A DNA stretch of 59,731 nucleotides from an uncultured Roseiflexaceae bacterium (lineage in GTDB: Bacteria; Chloroflexota; Chloroflexia; Chloroflexales; Roseiflexaceae), in the NCBI GenBank assembly GCA_937988885.1, contig CALKHR010000155.1:1-59731 (forward strand). Direction: 5' to 3'. Below are positions 48,407 to 55,571 of this stretch, piece after piece. Numbering within the stretch: position 1 is the stretch's first letter; every line of letters starts with the position of its first letter. The notes under the pieces are model-generated. The model did no database searches. It was not told the DNA's origin and was given only the letters and a program-made list of their open reading frames with translations. Both the position numbers and the translations under genes were made by a program.

Positions 48407-48939
48407 AAGTGATCTCTCTACGACTAGTCATAACGACAGGAAGGTGTTTGCTGCGATGTGTGATGGCATCATAGCGCGAGGCTCGTTCCACGCCCGATCC
48501 TTCAGTGTATCCACAGGCGATCCATGCAAAATTGCCACAAAAGAGGGGATGGTTGTGACAAGGTGACGTATCTGACAAGGTGACAAGGTGACGGGGTGAC
48601 TTGGTGATTGGGGGCAACAAGAGGGGCGGTGAAAAACGCTGTCATCTCGAACGAACGTGAGAGATCTCATCGTATATTTCAATGCAAAACGATGAGATTC
48701 CTCATTTCGCGCTGCGCGTTCTATTCGGAATGACAAGGAAATACGAAGAAAACGCTGTCATCTCGAACAAATGCGGAGATATGACAGCGCAGAAGACAAA
48801 AAAGGGTAACGAAAACAGGCGACGTGAAGAATCTCTTTGCCTCAACAACTTTGAGCGTTTCGCTCTCAGGCTTACCCAATAAGCTCGCGCGGTTACTCAG
48901 TCACCAGGTCACCCAGTCACCTTGTCATCTACACGGGGT
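48407..48939. other. repeat-filled intergenic region upstream of the eCIS
   Basis: No gene is credible here. From 48556 to 48929 it is filled by the inverted-repeat element described separately. The 150 bases next to the eCIS start should contain its promoter on the minus strand; a TATGAT is visible but with no matching -35 box, so an alternative sigma factor or an activator such as the neighbouring BTAD protein may be required. Confidence 0.5.
48556..48929. repeat. MITE-like element with nested inverted and direct repeats
   Basis: The left end carries five spaced GTGAC-type units (GTGACAAGGTGAC and following) at 48556-48607. The right end at 48900-48929 carries the reverse complement (GTCACC...GTCACCTTGTCAT). 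Inside are a 20-base direct repeat (48634-48653 and 48750-48769) and an inverted pair, TGTCATCTCGAAC with TATTCGGAATGACA (about 48722-48735). There is no transposase. The structure suggests a non-autonomous mobile or REP/BIME-type element. Confidence 0.65.
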
Positions 48940-49857
48940 TCACTGAAGGTGTTTGCGGGCCAGCCCCTCGATCTTGTCGATCTCGCTATCGAGTGTTTGG
49001 CTGATTTGGGCGACGGAGAGCTGTAACATGCGCAGATTCGTTAGCACCTGTTGCAGTGACCCGGTCGCAATGGTATCGGCTGAATGTTTAGGCTCATCAT
49101 CAAGGGCAAGATTATCGCGAATACACATATAGAGTTCTGTAGTAGCGACACTTGGCGCAATCCCCAGTTCATCCGCCAACACATCAACACAACGCTCGTA
49201 TTCGCGTAGCGCGCTGGCACGGTTGCCCGCACGCGCCTGTAAACGCATCATGCGGCAGTACGTCTGCTCGCGGGTGCGGTCGTAGCGGAGCAGTTCGGTT
49301 CCATAAGCTAGCCCGCGTTCATATTCTTGATGTTGCTCGCAATATCCCATGAGTCGGTCGAGCAATGCGAGATAAATACTCTGAAGGCGTTCGCGTTCGA
49401 ACAAACACCAATCGTGATACCACCCTTCGAGCAGATCGCCACGGTAGTGCATGACTGCTTGGCTCACCAGCTGCGCATCGCTCTCGCTCATCTGCTCGCC
49501 GCAGCAATTGTGAACGGCGGCCAACGCCTGCTCAAGGAGCGCAACATCGAGACAGAACCAGCTGTTCTCCTTGATCTGCACCCATTCCGCCTCGATCTGA
49601 ATTAACTCATCGGCGAGCGGCTCTCCGAGCATAATCTGTAGCTGCCAAAGCGTCTTACGAAGGTTTGCGCGAGATTGTGCAGTGGGCGTATTGCTCCAAA
49701 AGACGTTTGCAAGTGTTTCGCGTGCGTGGGGGCGTTGGCGGTGGAGGAGGAGGTAGCACAACAATTCCTGCGCTTTGCGCGTCCCGAGGTTGGTAAGCTC
49801 ATTATCATTATGACGCACATAAAGGCGACCTAGCATCTGTATCGATAATAAGCCCAT
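48940..49857 (-). CDS. BTAD-domain transcriptional regulator
   Basis: 305-aa regulator of the SARP-like type. Residues 1-95 form a winged-helix DNA-binding domain (LLSIQMLGRLYVRHNDNELT, LGTRKAQELLCYLLLHRQRP, SRANLRKTLWQLQIML). Residues about 105-250 are the bacterial transcriptional activation domain made of TPR-like helices (ALLDRLMGYCEQHQEYERGL, CRMMRLQARAGNRASALREY). Residues 255-305 are a short helical tail. No ATPase domain is attached. Ribosome site AAGGAG seven bases before the ATG. It lies upstream of the eCIS on the same strand, separated by the repeat element, and is a natural candidate for its activator. Confidence 0.9.
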   Translation of the reverse strand: MGLLSIQMLGRLYVRHNDNELTNLGTRKAQELLCYLLLHRQRPHARETLANVFWSNTPTAQSRANLRKTLWQLQIMLGEPLADELIQIEAEWVQIKENSWFCLDVALLEQALAAVHNCCGEQMSESDAQLVSQAVMHYRGDLLEGWYHDWCLFERERLQSIYLALLDRLMGYCEQHQEYERGLAYGTELLRYDRTREQTYCRMMRLQARAGNRASALREYERCVDVLADELGIAPSVATTELYMCIRDNLALDDEPKHSADTIATGSLQQVLTNLRMLQLSVAQISQTLDSEIDKIEGLARKHLQ

Positions 49858-50285
49858 ACCATGACTCCTTGTGCGAATCGTAAGTCAAAGGTTCAGCTAA
49901 TTCAGTACACCCTTTCATCTTCAAAAATACAATCGACTTACTCCTATGAACGAAATGTGATTGAGAATTTTACTTGGCTTGTATAGCCCAATCTCGTGCT
50001 CTTCTCCCTCCCCATTTCCCGCATTTCTTCGGCAATATGTTCAGGAATCTGAGCGCGGCGCGCTTTTCGTAGTACGCTCGAATAACGATCTGGAACGTTC
50101 AGTATTTGGCGTTGTAAAGGCATGAAGCTATGCGCGCCATGTGGATACGATCTGCCGTTAGAAAAGAGACGATTCTGTGGGGATGCAGGTTTCCTGAACG
50201 ATATCACCTGATTACGATAAGGGGTGGTGAACAGTGTGATCTCTTACGAGACATTGTCGTGCTGATCGACTGCCTGAATGCCATC

Positions 50286-50314
50286 TTGACAATTTAAACG
50301 AACTATATTATCAT
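50286..50314 (+). promoter_or_regulatory. sigma-70-like promoter for the LacI gene
   Basis: A perfect TTGACA -35 box (50286-50291), a 17-base spacer and TATCAT (50309-50314). Transcription would begin near 50321, inside or just before the first palindromic operator. The leader to the start codon would be about 300 bases. Confidence 0.55.
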
Positions 50315-50324
50315 CGCAATTAAG

Positions 50325-50363
50325 TTACACGTGTAAGGTAATACGTGACAAACGACACGTGTC
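50325..50363. promoter_or_regulatory. paired ACACGTGT palindromic operators
   Basis: Two perfect palindromes, TTACACGTGTAA (50325-50336) and GACACGTGTC (50354-50363), share the core ACACGTGT, with centres 28 bases apart and just after the predicted transcription start. A central CG is usual for LacI-family sites. Binding by the adjacent LacI protein would repress its own gene. Confidence 0.55.
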
Positions 50364-50458
50364 AATGAATCTATACCTTTGCATAGAGCGCCCATAGAGC
50401 GTGATTGCATTTACACCGGCTTCCATTAGTGTTTCACGCTACCGAACCAGATTTGGTA

Positions 50459-50497
50459 TGATATGGATACACTGCGTGTTGTAGCGCATCCATATCA
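50459..50497. repeat. inverted repeat in the LacI leader
   Basis: A 10-bp arm (50459-50468) is exactly complementary to 50488-50497 with a 19-base loop. It may be another operator or an mRNA hairpin in the leader. Confidence 0.5.
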
Positions 50498-50601
50498 CAA
50501 ACAAGAAGCTTGCTGCCAGAGGCGGACATCATTTCTCGTATTGTTCAACAGCAGTTGGTAGAGACACGCGCAGTGTGCTGGATCAGTGATGATTGGAGGT
50601 T

Positions 50602-50617
50602 CGGCAGAGCTCTGCCG
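50602..50617. promoter_or_regulatory. 16-bp perfect palindrome before the LacI start codon
   Basis: CGGCAGAGCTCTGCCG is fully self-complementary and lies 15 bases before the ATG, just after a GGAGG at 50595-50599. It could be an operator, or, as RNA, separate that GGAGG from or present it to the start codon. Confidence 0.5.
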
Positions 50618-50631
50618 ACTACTGTGAACAG

Positions 50632-51687
50632 ATGATAAAACGACGACCAACACAAGTTGATGTAGCACGATTAGCGGGTGTTTCGCGAGCAACGGTTTCG
50701 TATGTGTTGAACAATCAGACTGGTGGCCGCGTGCCGATCTCCGAGGAGACGCGGCAACGGGTGTTGGATGCGATCGCGGAACTCAACTACGTGCCGGATG
50801 CCCGCGCGCAAGCGCTTCGTTCGGGCAACACCAAAACGATCGGCCTGATCATCCCCGATATCCGCAACCCGCACTTCTGGGAGGTTGCCGATGGGGTCGA
50901 GCAGGAGGCATCGGCGGCGGGCTACCACATTTTGCTATCGAGCATTCCGCCCGAGAAGGAGCATGCCGAGGATATTTTTAAAGATCTCTCGCATCGGCGC
51001 ATCGATGGCCTGATCATGGTGCCGAGCTTCATCTACCAATCGAAGGAGGCGCAGAAGACGCTTGAGCAACTGCTTGAGCGACGTGTGCCGGTGGTTGGTA
51101 TGATGGCCGATCACGGCAAAGCGACCCACAACTTCGACCGCGTGATCTCGGATTACCGCGACACCACGCTGGAGGTGATGGATCATCTGCTGAAACTCGG
51201 CCACCAGCGGATCGGCTTTATCTACGGTATCGCCGTGCCGGACCTTGGCAACGACCGCCTGCTCGCGTATCGGGAGAGCTTGCAGGCCGCCAACCTGCCG
51301 CTCGACCAGGCGTTGGTGGTGCAGTGCGGCTCGCTGATGGAGGATAGCTACCAGGCCACGCGCCAGTTGCTGGCGATGCCCGATCGCCCGACCGCCCTGT
51401 TGGTGATCAACGACTTCCTGGCGATAGGCGTGCTGCGTGCGATCGCCGATCACGGGCTGCGCGTGCCCGACGACATCTCGGTGTTTGGCTACGACGATAT
51501 TCCGCTCGCAAAATATTTGGTCCCTCGCCTCAGCACCGCCTCGAAGGATGGCATCAAGATGGGGCGTGAAGCGACTCGGCTGCTGCTGGAGCGTTTTGAG
51601 GACCCCGACCTGCCGCTGCGCGAGATTAGGCTGCCCGCGCGCCTGATCTTCCGCGAATCGACTGGGCCTGCGCCTAACGTGAAGTAA
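50632..51687 (+). CDS. LacI/GalR-family transcriptional regulator
   Basis: 351-aa repressor. Residues 6-27 form the helix-turn-helix (PTQVDVARLAGVSRATVSYV), followed by hinge helix VPDARAQALRSGNTKTIGLI. Residues about 60-345 are the periplasmic-binding-like sensor domain (NPHFWEVADGVEQEASAAGY, RPTALLVINDFLAIGVLRAI, ISVFGYDDIPLAKYLVPRLS). ATG 50632 was chosen because the helix-turn-helix begins right after it; an upstream in-frame TTG is too far. Ribosome site is weak. It very likely controls the downstream uptake and rhamnosidase genes in response to a rhamnose-containing sugar. Confidence 0.95.
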   Translation: MIKRRPTQVDVARLAGVSRATVSYVLNNQTGGRVPISEETRQRVLDAIAELNYVPDARAQALRSGNTKTIGLIIPDIRNPHFWEVADGVEQEASAAGYHILLSSIPPEKEHAEDIFKDLSHRRIDGLIMVPSFIYQSKEAQKTLEQLLERRVPVVGMMADHGKATHNFDRVISDYRDTTLEVMDHLLKLGHQRIGFIYGIAVPDLGNDRLLAYRESLQAANLPLDQALVVQCGSLMEDSYQATRQLLAMPDRPTALLVINDFLAIGVLRAIADHGLRVPDDISVFGYDDIPLAKYLVPRLSTASKDGIKMGREATRLLLERFEDPDLPLREIRLPARLIFRESTGPAPNVK

Positions 51688-52212
51688 GTTGCGGGAGACA
51701 CCACGCCATACGAAGGACCACAAGCCGTTTCACTCACCTTCCCTCTTGGCTTGATGGGTCTGTGTTGATGCAGAGGTTCGGGAAACCGTTTTGAATATGC
51801 TCTTTCCTTAGACGATAGCGATTGGCTCGGCTGAATCTAATGTAGGTCGTGACGAGGTTGACACGTTGATGGTAACAGGGCTGTTACTCCTGGCTACGTG
51901 CTAACAACGCATCGTTACCTTTTGCTTTTTCCTCGTTTGTAACGCTCATTCGCTGCTCGAACCGGAGACGACGGGAGATCTCGACATATCGCCACGTGCG
52001 CTCTAGCGTTGCTGGAGACAGGTGGTGCTGGTTTCGTGCGCCATAAAAATGGACTGTTCACAGGGAACGGTCAAACATCAGGAGAATGGCCTGGTAGGTG
52101 GTGACTTGCCTGAATGTGCGTGCCTGCTTCCCTCCTCGTGTTCAAGTCGTCATCACGCGGGTGCTTCGTTCCGATGATGTCTCACATGCTCACTCATTTC
52201 AAGGAGGAACAG
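51688..52212. other. intergenic region upstream of the sugar uptake genes
   Basis: About 525 bases without a credible gene. It must contain the promoter of the uptake operon. AAACCGTTT (51783-51791) resembles a LacI-family half-site pair with one base missing. The last bases hold a strong AAGGAGG (52201-52207). No terminator or RNA structure could be defined. Confidence 0.45.
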
Positions 52213-53643
52213 ATGTCGAAGAGGAAACTGACGCGTCGTGAATTCCTGAGTCTGTCGGCGATGGCGAGCGCAAGCGCAGTGTTGGCGGCCTGTGGGGCAG
52301 CCGCCGAGCCACCCGCAGCGCAGGCACCAACAGCCGCTCCGGCCCCGACCGCCGCTCCTGCAGCACCAACTGCAGCGCAGGCACCAACCGCCGCTCCAAC
52401 CGTTGCGCCAACGGCTGCTTCCGAAGTCGCCGAGCTACGATTCGTCTGGTGGGGCGGTCAACTTCGCGCAGACATCACCACGCAGGTCATCCACATGTTC
52501 GAGGAGGAGAATCCGGGCGTGACGTTCGCCTTCGAGCCGCTCGGCTTCGATGAGTACTGGACTAAGATGACTACGCAGGCCGCTGGCGGCGGTCTGCCCG
52601 ATGTAATGCAGCATGGCTCCTCGACGCTGGTGGAATGGGCGAAGAACGGCCTGTTGCTGCCATTGGACGAGTTTATTTCCGACAGTGTGATCGATTTCAC
52701 CGATATCCCAGAGACGCTGCAGAATCACGGCAAAGTCGATGACAAGATCTACGGCATCAGCAACGGCTCCAACGCCAATGGCTTTGTGCTCGATATCGAT
52801 GCCTTCGAGAAGGCGGGCATTGCGCTCCCCGAAGACTCGTGGACCTGGGACGATTTCGAGCGCTTGGCGCTGGAACTGCACGAGAAGCTGGATATCTGGG
52901 GCTTCGGCATGTACCTGCACCACATCGATATTTGGCGCATCCTCTACAACAGCGTCGGGCAGGAGTTGTACGCCGCCGATGGCAAGTCGCTGGCCTACAC
53001 CGATGATAAGCCGCTGATCGATCACCTGAACATGATCCTGCGTTTGCAGGAGGCTGGGGCCATCCCCTCGCTGGCCGAGGAGACGGAGGTTTCGAGCCAA
53101 GGCCCCGAGAGCCAGTTCATTGTGTCGGGCCAATGCGCGATGGATTGGTTGGCTGGCTCGAACCAGCTTGTGGCGCTATGGAGCGCGGCTGGCGAGAATC
53201 GCCGCTTCAAGCTGATGCCGCTCCCGCGCATCGCAGGCCAGAAGCAGGGCACCAGCATCCGCCCCAGCCAGTTCTTGGCGCTGACCAAGACCTCGGCGCA
53301 TCCCGAGCAGGCCGCCGCCTTTATGAACTACTTCGTGAACAGTATTGATGCGAACCTGGTGCTGAACGCTGAGCGCGGCGTGCCGATCAACCTGAAGGTG
53401 CTCGAAGCCCTCAAGGCTAAAGCCGAGGCACCGCAGGAGGCGGTGTACGACTATTTGGCTCGACTCGCCATGGATTCGGCTCCGTACTCGTTGGTGCTCG
53501 ACCCGCTGGGTGTCGAGGATATTCGCACGAACGTCTACTACCCCGAGCTTACCGATCCTGTGCGCTATGGGATGATCAATCCTGAGGATGCGGTGGTTGT
53601 CTTCCGCGAAAAGGCGAATGAGATCCTCGCTGCTAGCAACTAG
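52213..53643 (+). CDS. ABC transporter sugar-binding lipoprotein
   Basis: 476-aa extracytoplasmic binding protein. Residues 1-27 hold a twin-arginine-like start (LTRREFLSL) and a lipobox LAAC with Cys27, so the protein is probably exported folded and lipid-anchored. Residues 28-75 are an Ala/Pro/Thr spacer. The rest is the solute-binding fold: LRFVWWGGQLRADITTQVIH, YWTKMTTQAAGGGLPDVMQH and AMDWLAGSNQLVALW. The family (bacterial solute-binding protein 1) captures oligosaccharides. AAGGAGG ribosome site fixes ATG 52213; upstream methionines are not in coding-like sequence. The downstream rhamnosidase suggests a rhamnose-containing oligosaccharide or glycoside ligand. Confidence 0.94.
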   Translation: MSKRKLTRREFLSLSAMASASAVLAACGAAAEPPAAQAPTAAPAPTAAPAAPTAAQAPTAAPTVAPTAASEVAELRFVWWGGQLRADITTQVIHMFEEENPGVTFAFEPLGFDEYWTKMTTQAAGGGLPDVMQHGSSTLVEWAKNGLLLPLDEFISDSVIDFTDIPETLQNHGKVDDKIYGISNGSNANGFVLDIDAFEKAGIALPEDSWTWDDFERLALELHEKLDIWGFGMYLHHIDIWRILYNSVGQELYAADGKSLAYTDDKPLIDHLNMILRLQEAGAIPSLAEETEVSSQGPESQFIVSGQCAMDWLAGSNQLVALWSAAGENRRFKLMPLPRIAGQKQGTSIRPSQFLALTKTSAHPEQAAAFMNYFVNSIDANLVLNAERGVPINLKVLEALKAKAEAPQEAVYDYLARLAMDSAPYSLVLDPLGVEDIRTNVYYPELTDPVRYGMINPEDAVVVFREKANEILAASN

Positions 53644-53669
53644 TGGGTGAACGATCAGCATACCTAGGT

Positions 53670-53709
53670 AGGGCGTGACGCTCGCGCTATGGCACGGTTG
53701 TCACGCCCT
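53670..53709 (+). promoter_or_regulatory. intercistronic hairpin after the binding-protein gene
   Basis: A perfect 10-bp stem (53670-53679 with 53700-53709) with a 20-base loop sits between the binding-protein stop and the first permease. It lacks a T-run, so it likely protects the upstream mRNA or partly attenuates, giving more binding protein than permease. Confidence 0.6.
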
Positions 53710-53726
53710 GCGCCAATGCGAGGTGC

Positions 53727-54677
53727 GTGTTGCAGACCATTGAGGAACGGGGCTTACCCAACAAGCAAGTTGCTATACGGCGGAAAACCAAGCGCTGGCG
53801 CAACGATAACCTGATGGGGTATCTGTTTATTGCGCCGTGGCTGGTTGGCTTTTTTGGCTTGACATTCATTCCGATCGCGGCTTCGTTGCTCTTGAGCTTC
53901 ACCGATTACGACATTCTCTCGGGTAGCCCGAACTGGGTCGGTCTGAAGAATTACGAGACGATGTTCTTCCGCGATCCTCGGTATTGGCGATCAGTGAAGG
54001 CGACCCTGTATTTTGCGTTTGCTTCGGTGCCGTTGAAGCTAGCCTTCGCGCTAGGCGTGGCGCTGTTGCTCACCAAGGCGCGTCGGTTTGTGGGCATCTA
54101 TCGGGCGCTATACTACGCTCCCTCGATTGTGGGTGGCAGCGTGGCGGTGGCCGTGATGTGGCAGCAGATCTTCGGCAACCAAGGGCTGCTCAATGCGCTG
54201 TTGAAGTCGGTTTCGCTGCCGACCCGCGTATGGCTGGGCGACCCGCGCACGGCGATCTGGACGCTGATCCTGCTGGCGGTGTGGCAATTTGGTTCGCCAA
54301 TGCTGATCTTCCTGGCTGGCTTGAAGCAGATCCCCACGGAGTATTACGAGGCGGCGGAGATCGATGGTGCGGGTGCGTTTTCGCGCTTTTGGCGCATCAC
54401 GTTGCCGCTGCTGACGCCCGTGATCTTCTTCAACTTGGTGATGCAGTTGATCTACGGTTTTATGACCTTTACACAGGCCTATATCATCACCAGCGGCAAG
54501 CCACTCGATACGACGCTGTTCTATAACTTGTATGTGTTCAACCGCGCCTTTGGCGTGTTCGATTTGGGCTACAGTGCGGCGATGTCGTGGGTCTTGCTGG
54601 CCGTGATCGCGACGGTCTCGGCGCTGATGTTTAAGCTGTCGCGCTACTGGGTCTTTTACGAGACGGCGGAGAAATAG
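53727..54677 (+). CDS. ABC sugar permease (MalF/UgpA type)
   Basis: 316-aa membrane protein. LMGYLFIAPWLVGFFGLTFI is the first of about six helices. The cytoplasmic EAA loop is EYYEAAEIDGAGAFSRFWRITLP, which contacts the ATPase. The family usually works as a heterodimer with a MalG-type partner, which is the next gene. Start GTG 53727 or TTG 53730 lies behind GCGAGGTG. No ATPase gene is in the cluster. Confidence 0.93.
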   Translation: MLQTIEERGLPNKQVAIRRKTKRWRNDNLMGYLFIAPWLVGFFGLTFIPIAASLLLSFTDYDILSGSPNWVGLKNYETMFFRDPRYWRSVKATLYFAFASVPLKLAFALGVALLLTKARRFVGIYRALYYAPSIVGGSVAVAVMWQQIFGNQGLLNALLKSVSLPTRVWLGDPRTAIWTLILLAVWQFGSPMLIFLAGLKQIPTEYYEAAEIDGAGAFSRFWRITLPLLTPVIFFNLVMQLIYGFMTFTQAYIITSGKPLDTTLFYNLYVFNRAFGVFDLGYSAAMSWVLLAVIATVSALMFKLSRYWVFYETAEK

Positions 54678-54679
54678 CC

Positions 54680-55564
54680 ATGTCTACATCACTTGTAACC
54701 AGCACCAATCGGCAGAGTCGCAAGCGCCTCACGAACACGATCAAGAGCGTAGCGTTTCACGCTGTTGTGATGAGTTTGAGCATTGTGATGATTTATCCGC
54801 TGCTGTGGATGCTCGCAAGCTCGTTTAAGCGACCCGATGAGATCTGGACGAATGTGTCGTCGCTGATCCCGCAGCAGTTCGAGTTGACGAATTATACCGA
54901 GGGCTGGCGCGGATTCGGCGGCACGACGTTCACCACCTACTTCCGCAATTCGCTCTCGATCTCGGTGGTGAGCACGATTCTGTCAGTCTTTTCGTCGGCG
55001 TTTGTGGCGTACGGCTTCGCTCGCCTGCAATTCGTCGGGCGCGGTGTATGGTTCGCGATCATGCTGGCGACGATGATGCTGCCCATCCAGGTGCAGATCA
55101 TCCCGCAGTACATCATGTTCAGCCGTTTGGGCTGGGTGAACACCTACATCCCGCTGATTTTGCCGCACGTGTTCGGCACGCCGTTCTTCATCTTTATGAT
55201 GGTGCAGTTCATCCGCGGCCTGCCGATCGAGCTTGATGAGGCCGCCGAGATCGATGGCTGCGGCAAGTTCGCGATCTTCTTCCGCATTATTCTGCCGCTG
55301 ATCGTGCCCGCGCTGATGACGGCTGGCATCTTCGCGTTCTACTGGAGTTGGGACGATTTCCTGACGCCGCTGATTTATCTGAACGATCCCAAGCTCTACA
55401 CCATCTCGCTGGCGCTTCGCTCGTTTGCTGATCCTTCTTCGGTGACGAATTGGGGCGGCGTGTTTGCGATGGGCATTCTGGCGCTGATCCCGGTGTTCGT
55501 CATCTTTATCGTGTTCCAAAAATACTTGGTCGAGGGCATCAGCACCACGGGTTTGAAAGGCTAA
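54680..55564 (+). CDS. ABC sugar permease (MalG/UgpE type)
   Basis: 294-aa membrane protein with about six helices. VVMSLSIVMIYPLLWMLASS opens the membrane part, and the EAA loop is ELDEAAEIDGCGKFAIFFRI. It starts 2 bases after the stop of its partner, so translation is coupled. Together with the binding protein it makes a carbohydrate-uptake (CUT1-type) importer lacking only the ATPase, which is often shared and encoded elsewhere. Confidence 0.94.
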   Translation: MSTSLVTSTNRQSRKRLTNTIKSVAFHAVVMSLSIVMIYPLLWMLASSFKRPDEIWTNVSSLIPQQFELTNYTEGWRGFGGTTFTTYFRNSLSISVVSTILSVFSSAFVAYGFARLQFVGRGVWFAIMLATMMLPIQVQIIPQYIMFSRLGWVNTYIPLILPHVFGTPFFIFMMVQFIRGLPIELDEAAEIDGCGKFAIFFRIILPLIVPALMTAGIFAFYWSWDDFLTPLIYLNDPKLYTISLALRSFADPSSVTNWGGVFAMGILALIPVFVIFIVFQKYLVEGISTTGLKG

Positions 55565-55571
55565 AGGGCGT

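Larger units (their letters stand above)
49858..50631. other. regulatory intergenic region between BTAD and LacI genes
   Basis: Some 770 bases with no convincing gene. It holds a sigma-70 promoter for the LacI gene (50286-50314), two ACACGTGT palindromes just downstream, a 10-bp inverted repeat (50459-50497) and a 16-bp palindrome (50602-50617), all listed separately. On the minus strand, TTGTAT and TGTACT spaced by 17 bases are a weak promoter candidate for the BTAD gene. Confidence 0.55.

Noticed and set aside
48428..48736. 102-codon minus-strand frame in the repeat region
   Set aside because: It consists of MITE-like repeat sequence, has no ribosome site and no protein-like composition.
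49944..50207. 87-codon minus-strand frame between the BTAD and LacI genes
   Set aside because: GTG start without a ribosome site and no recognised motif. A decayed gene fragment is possible but cannot be supported.
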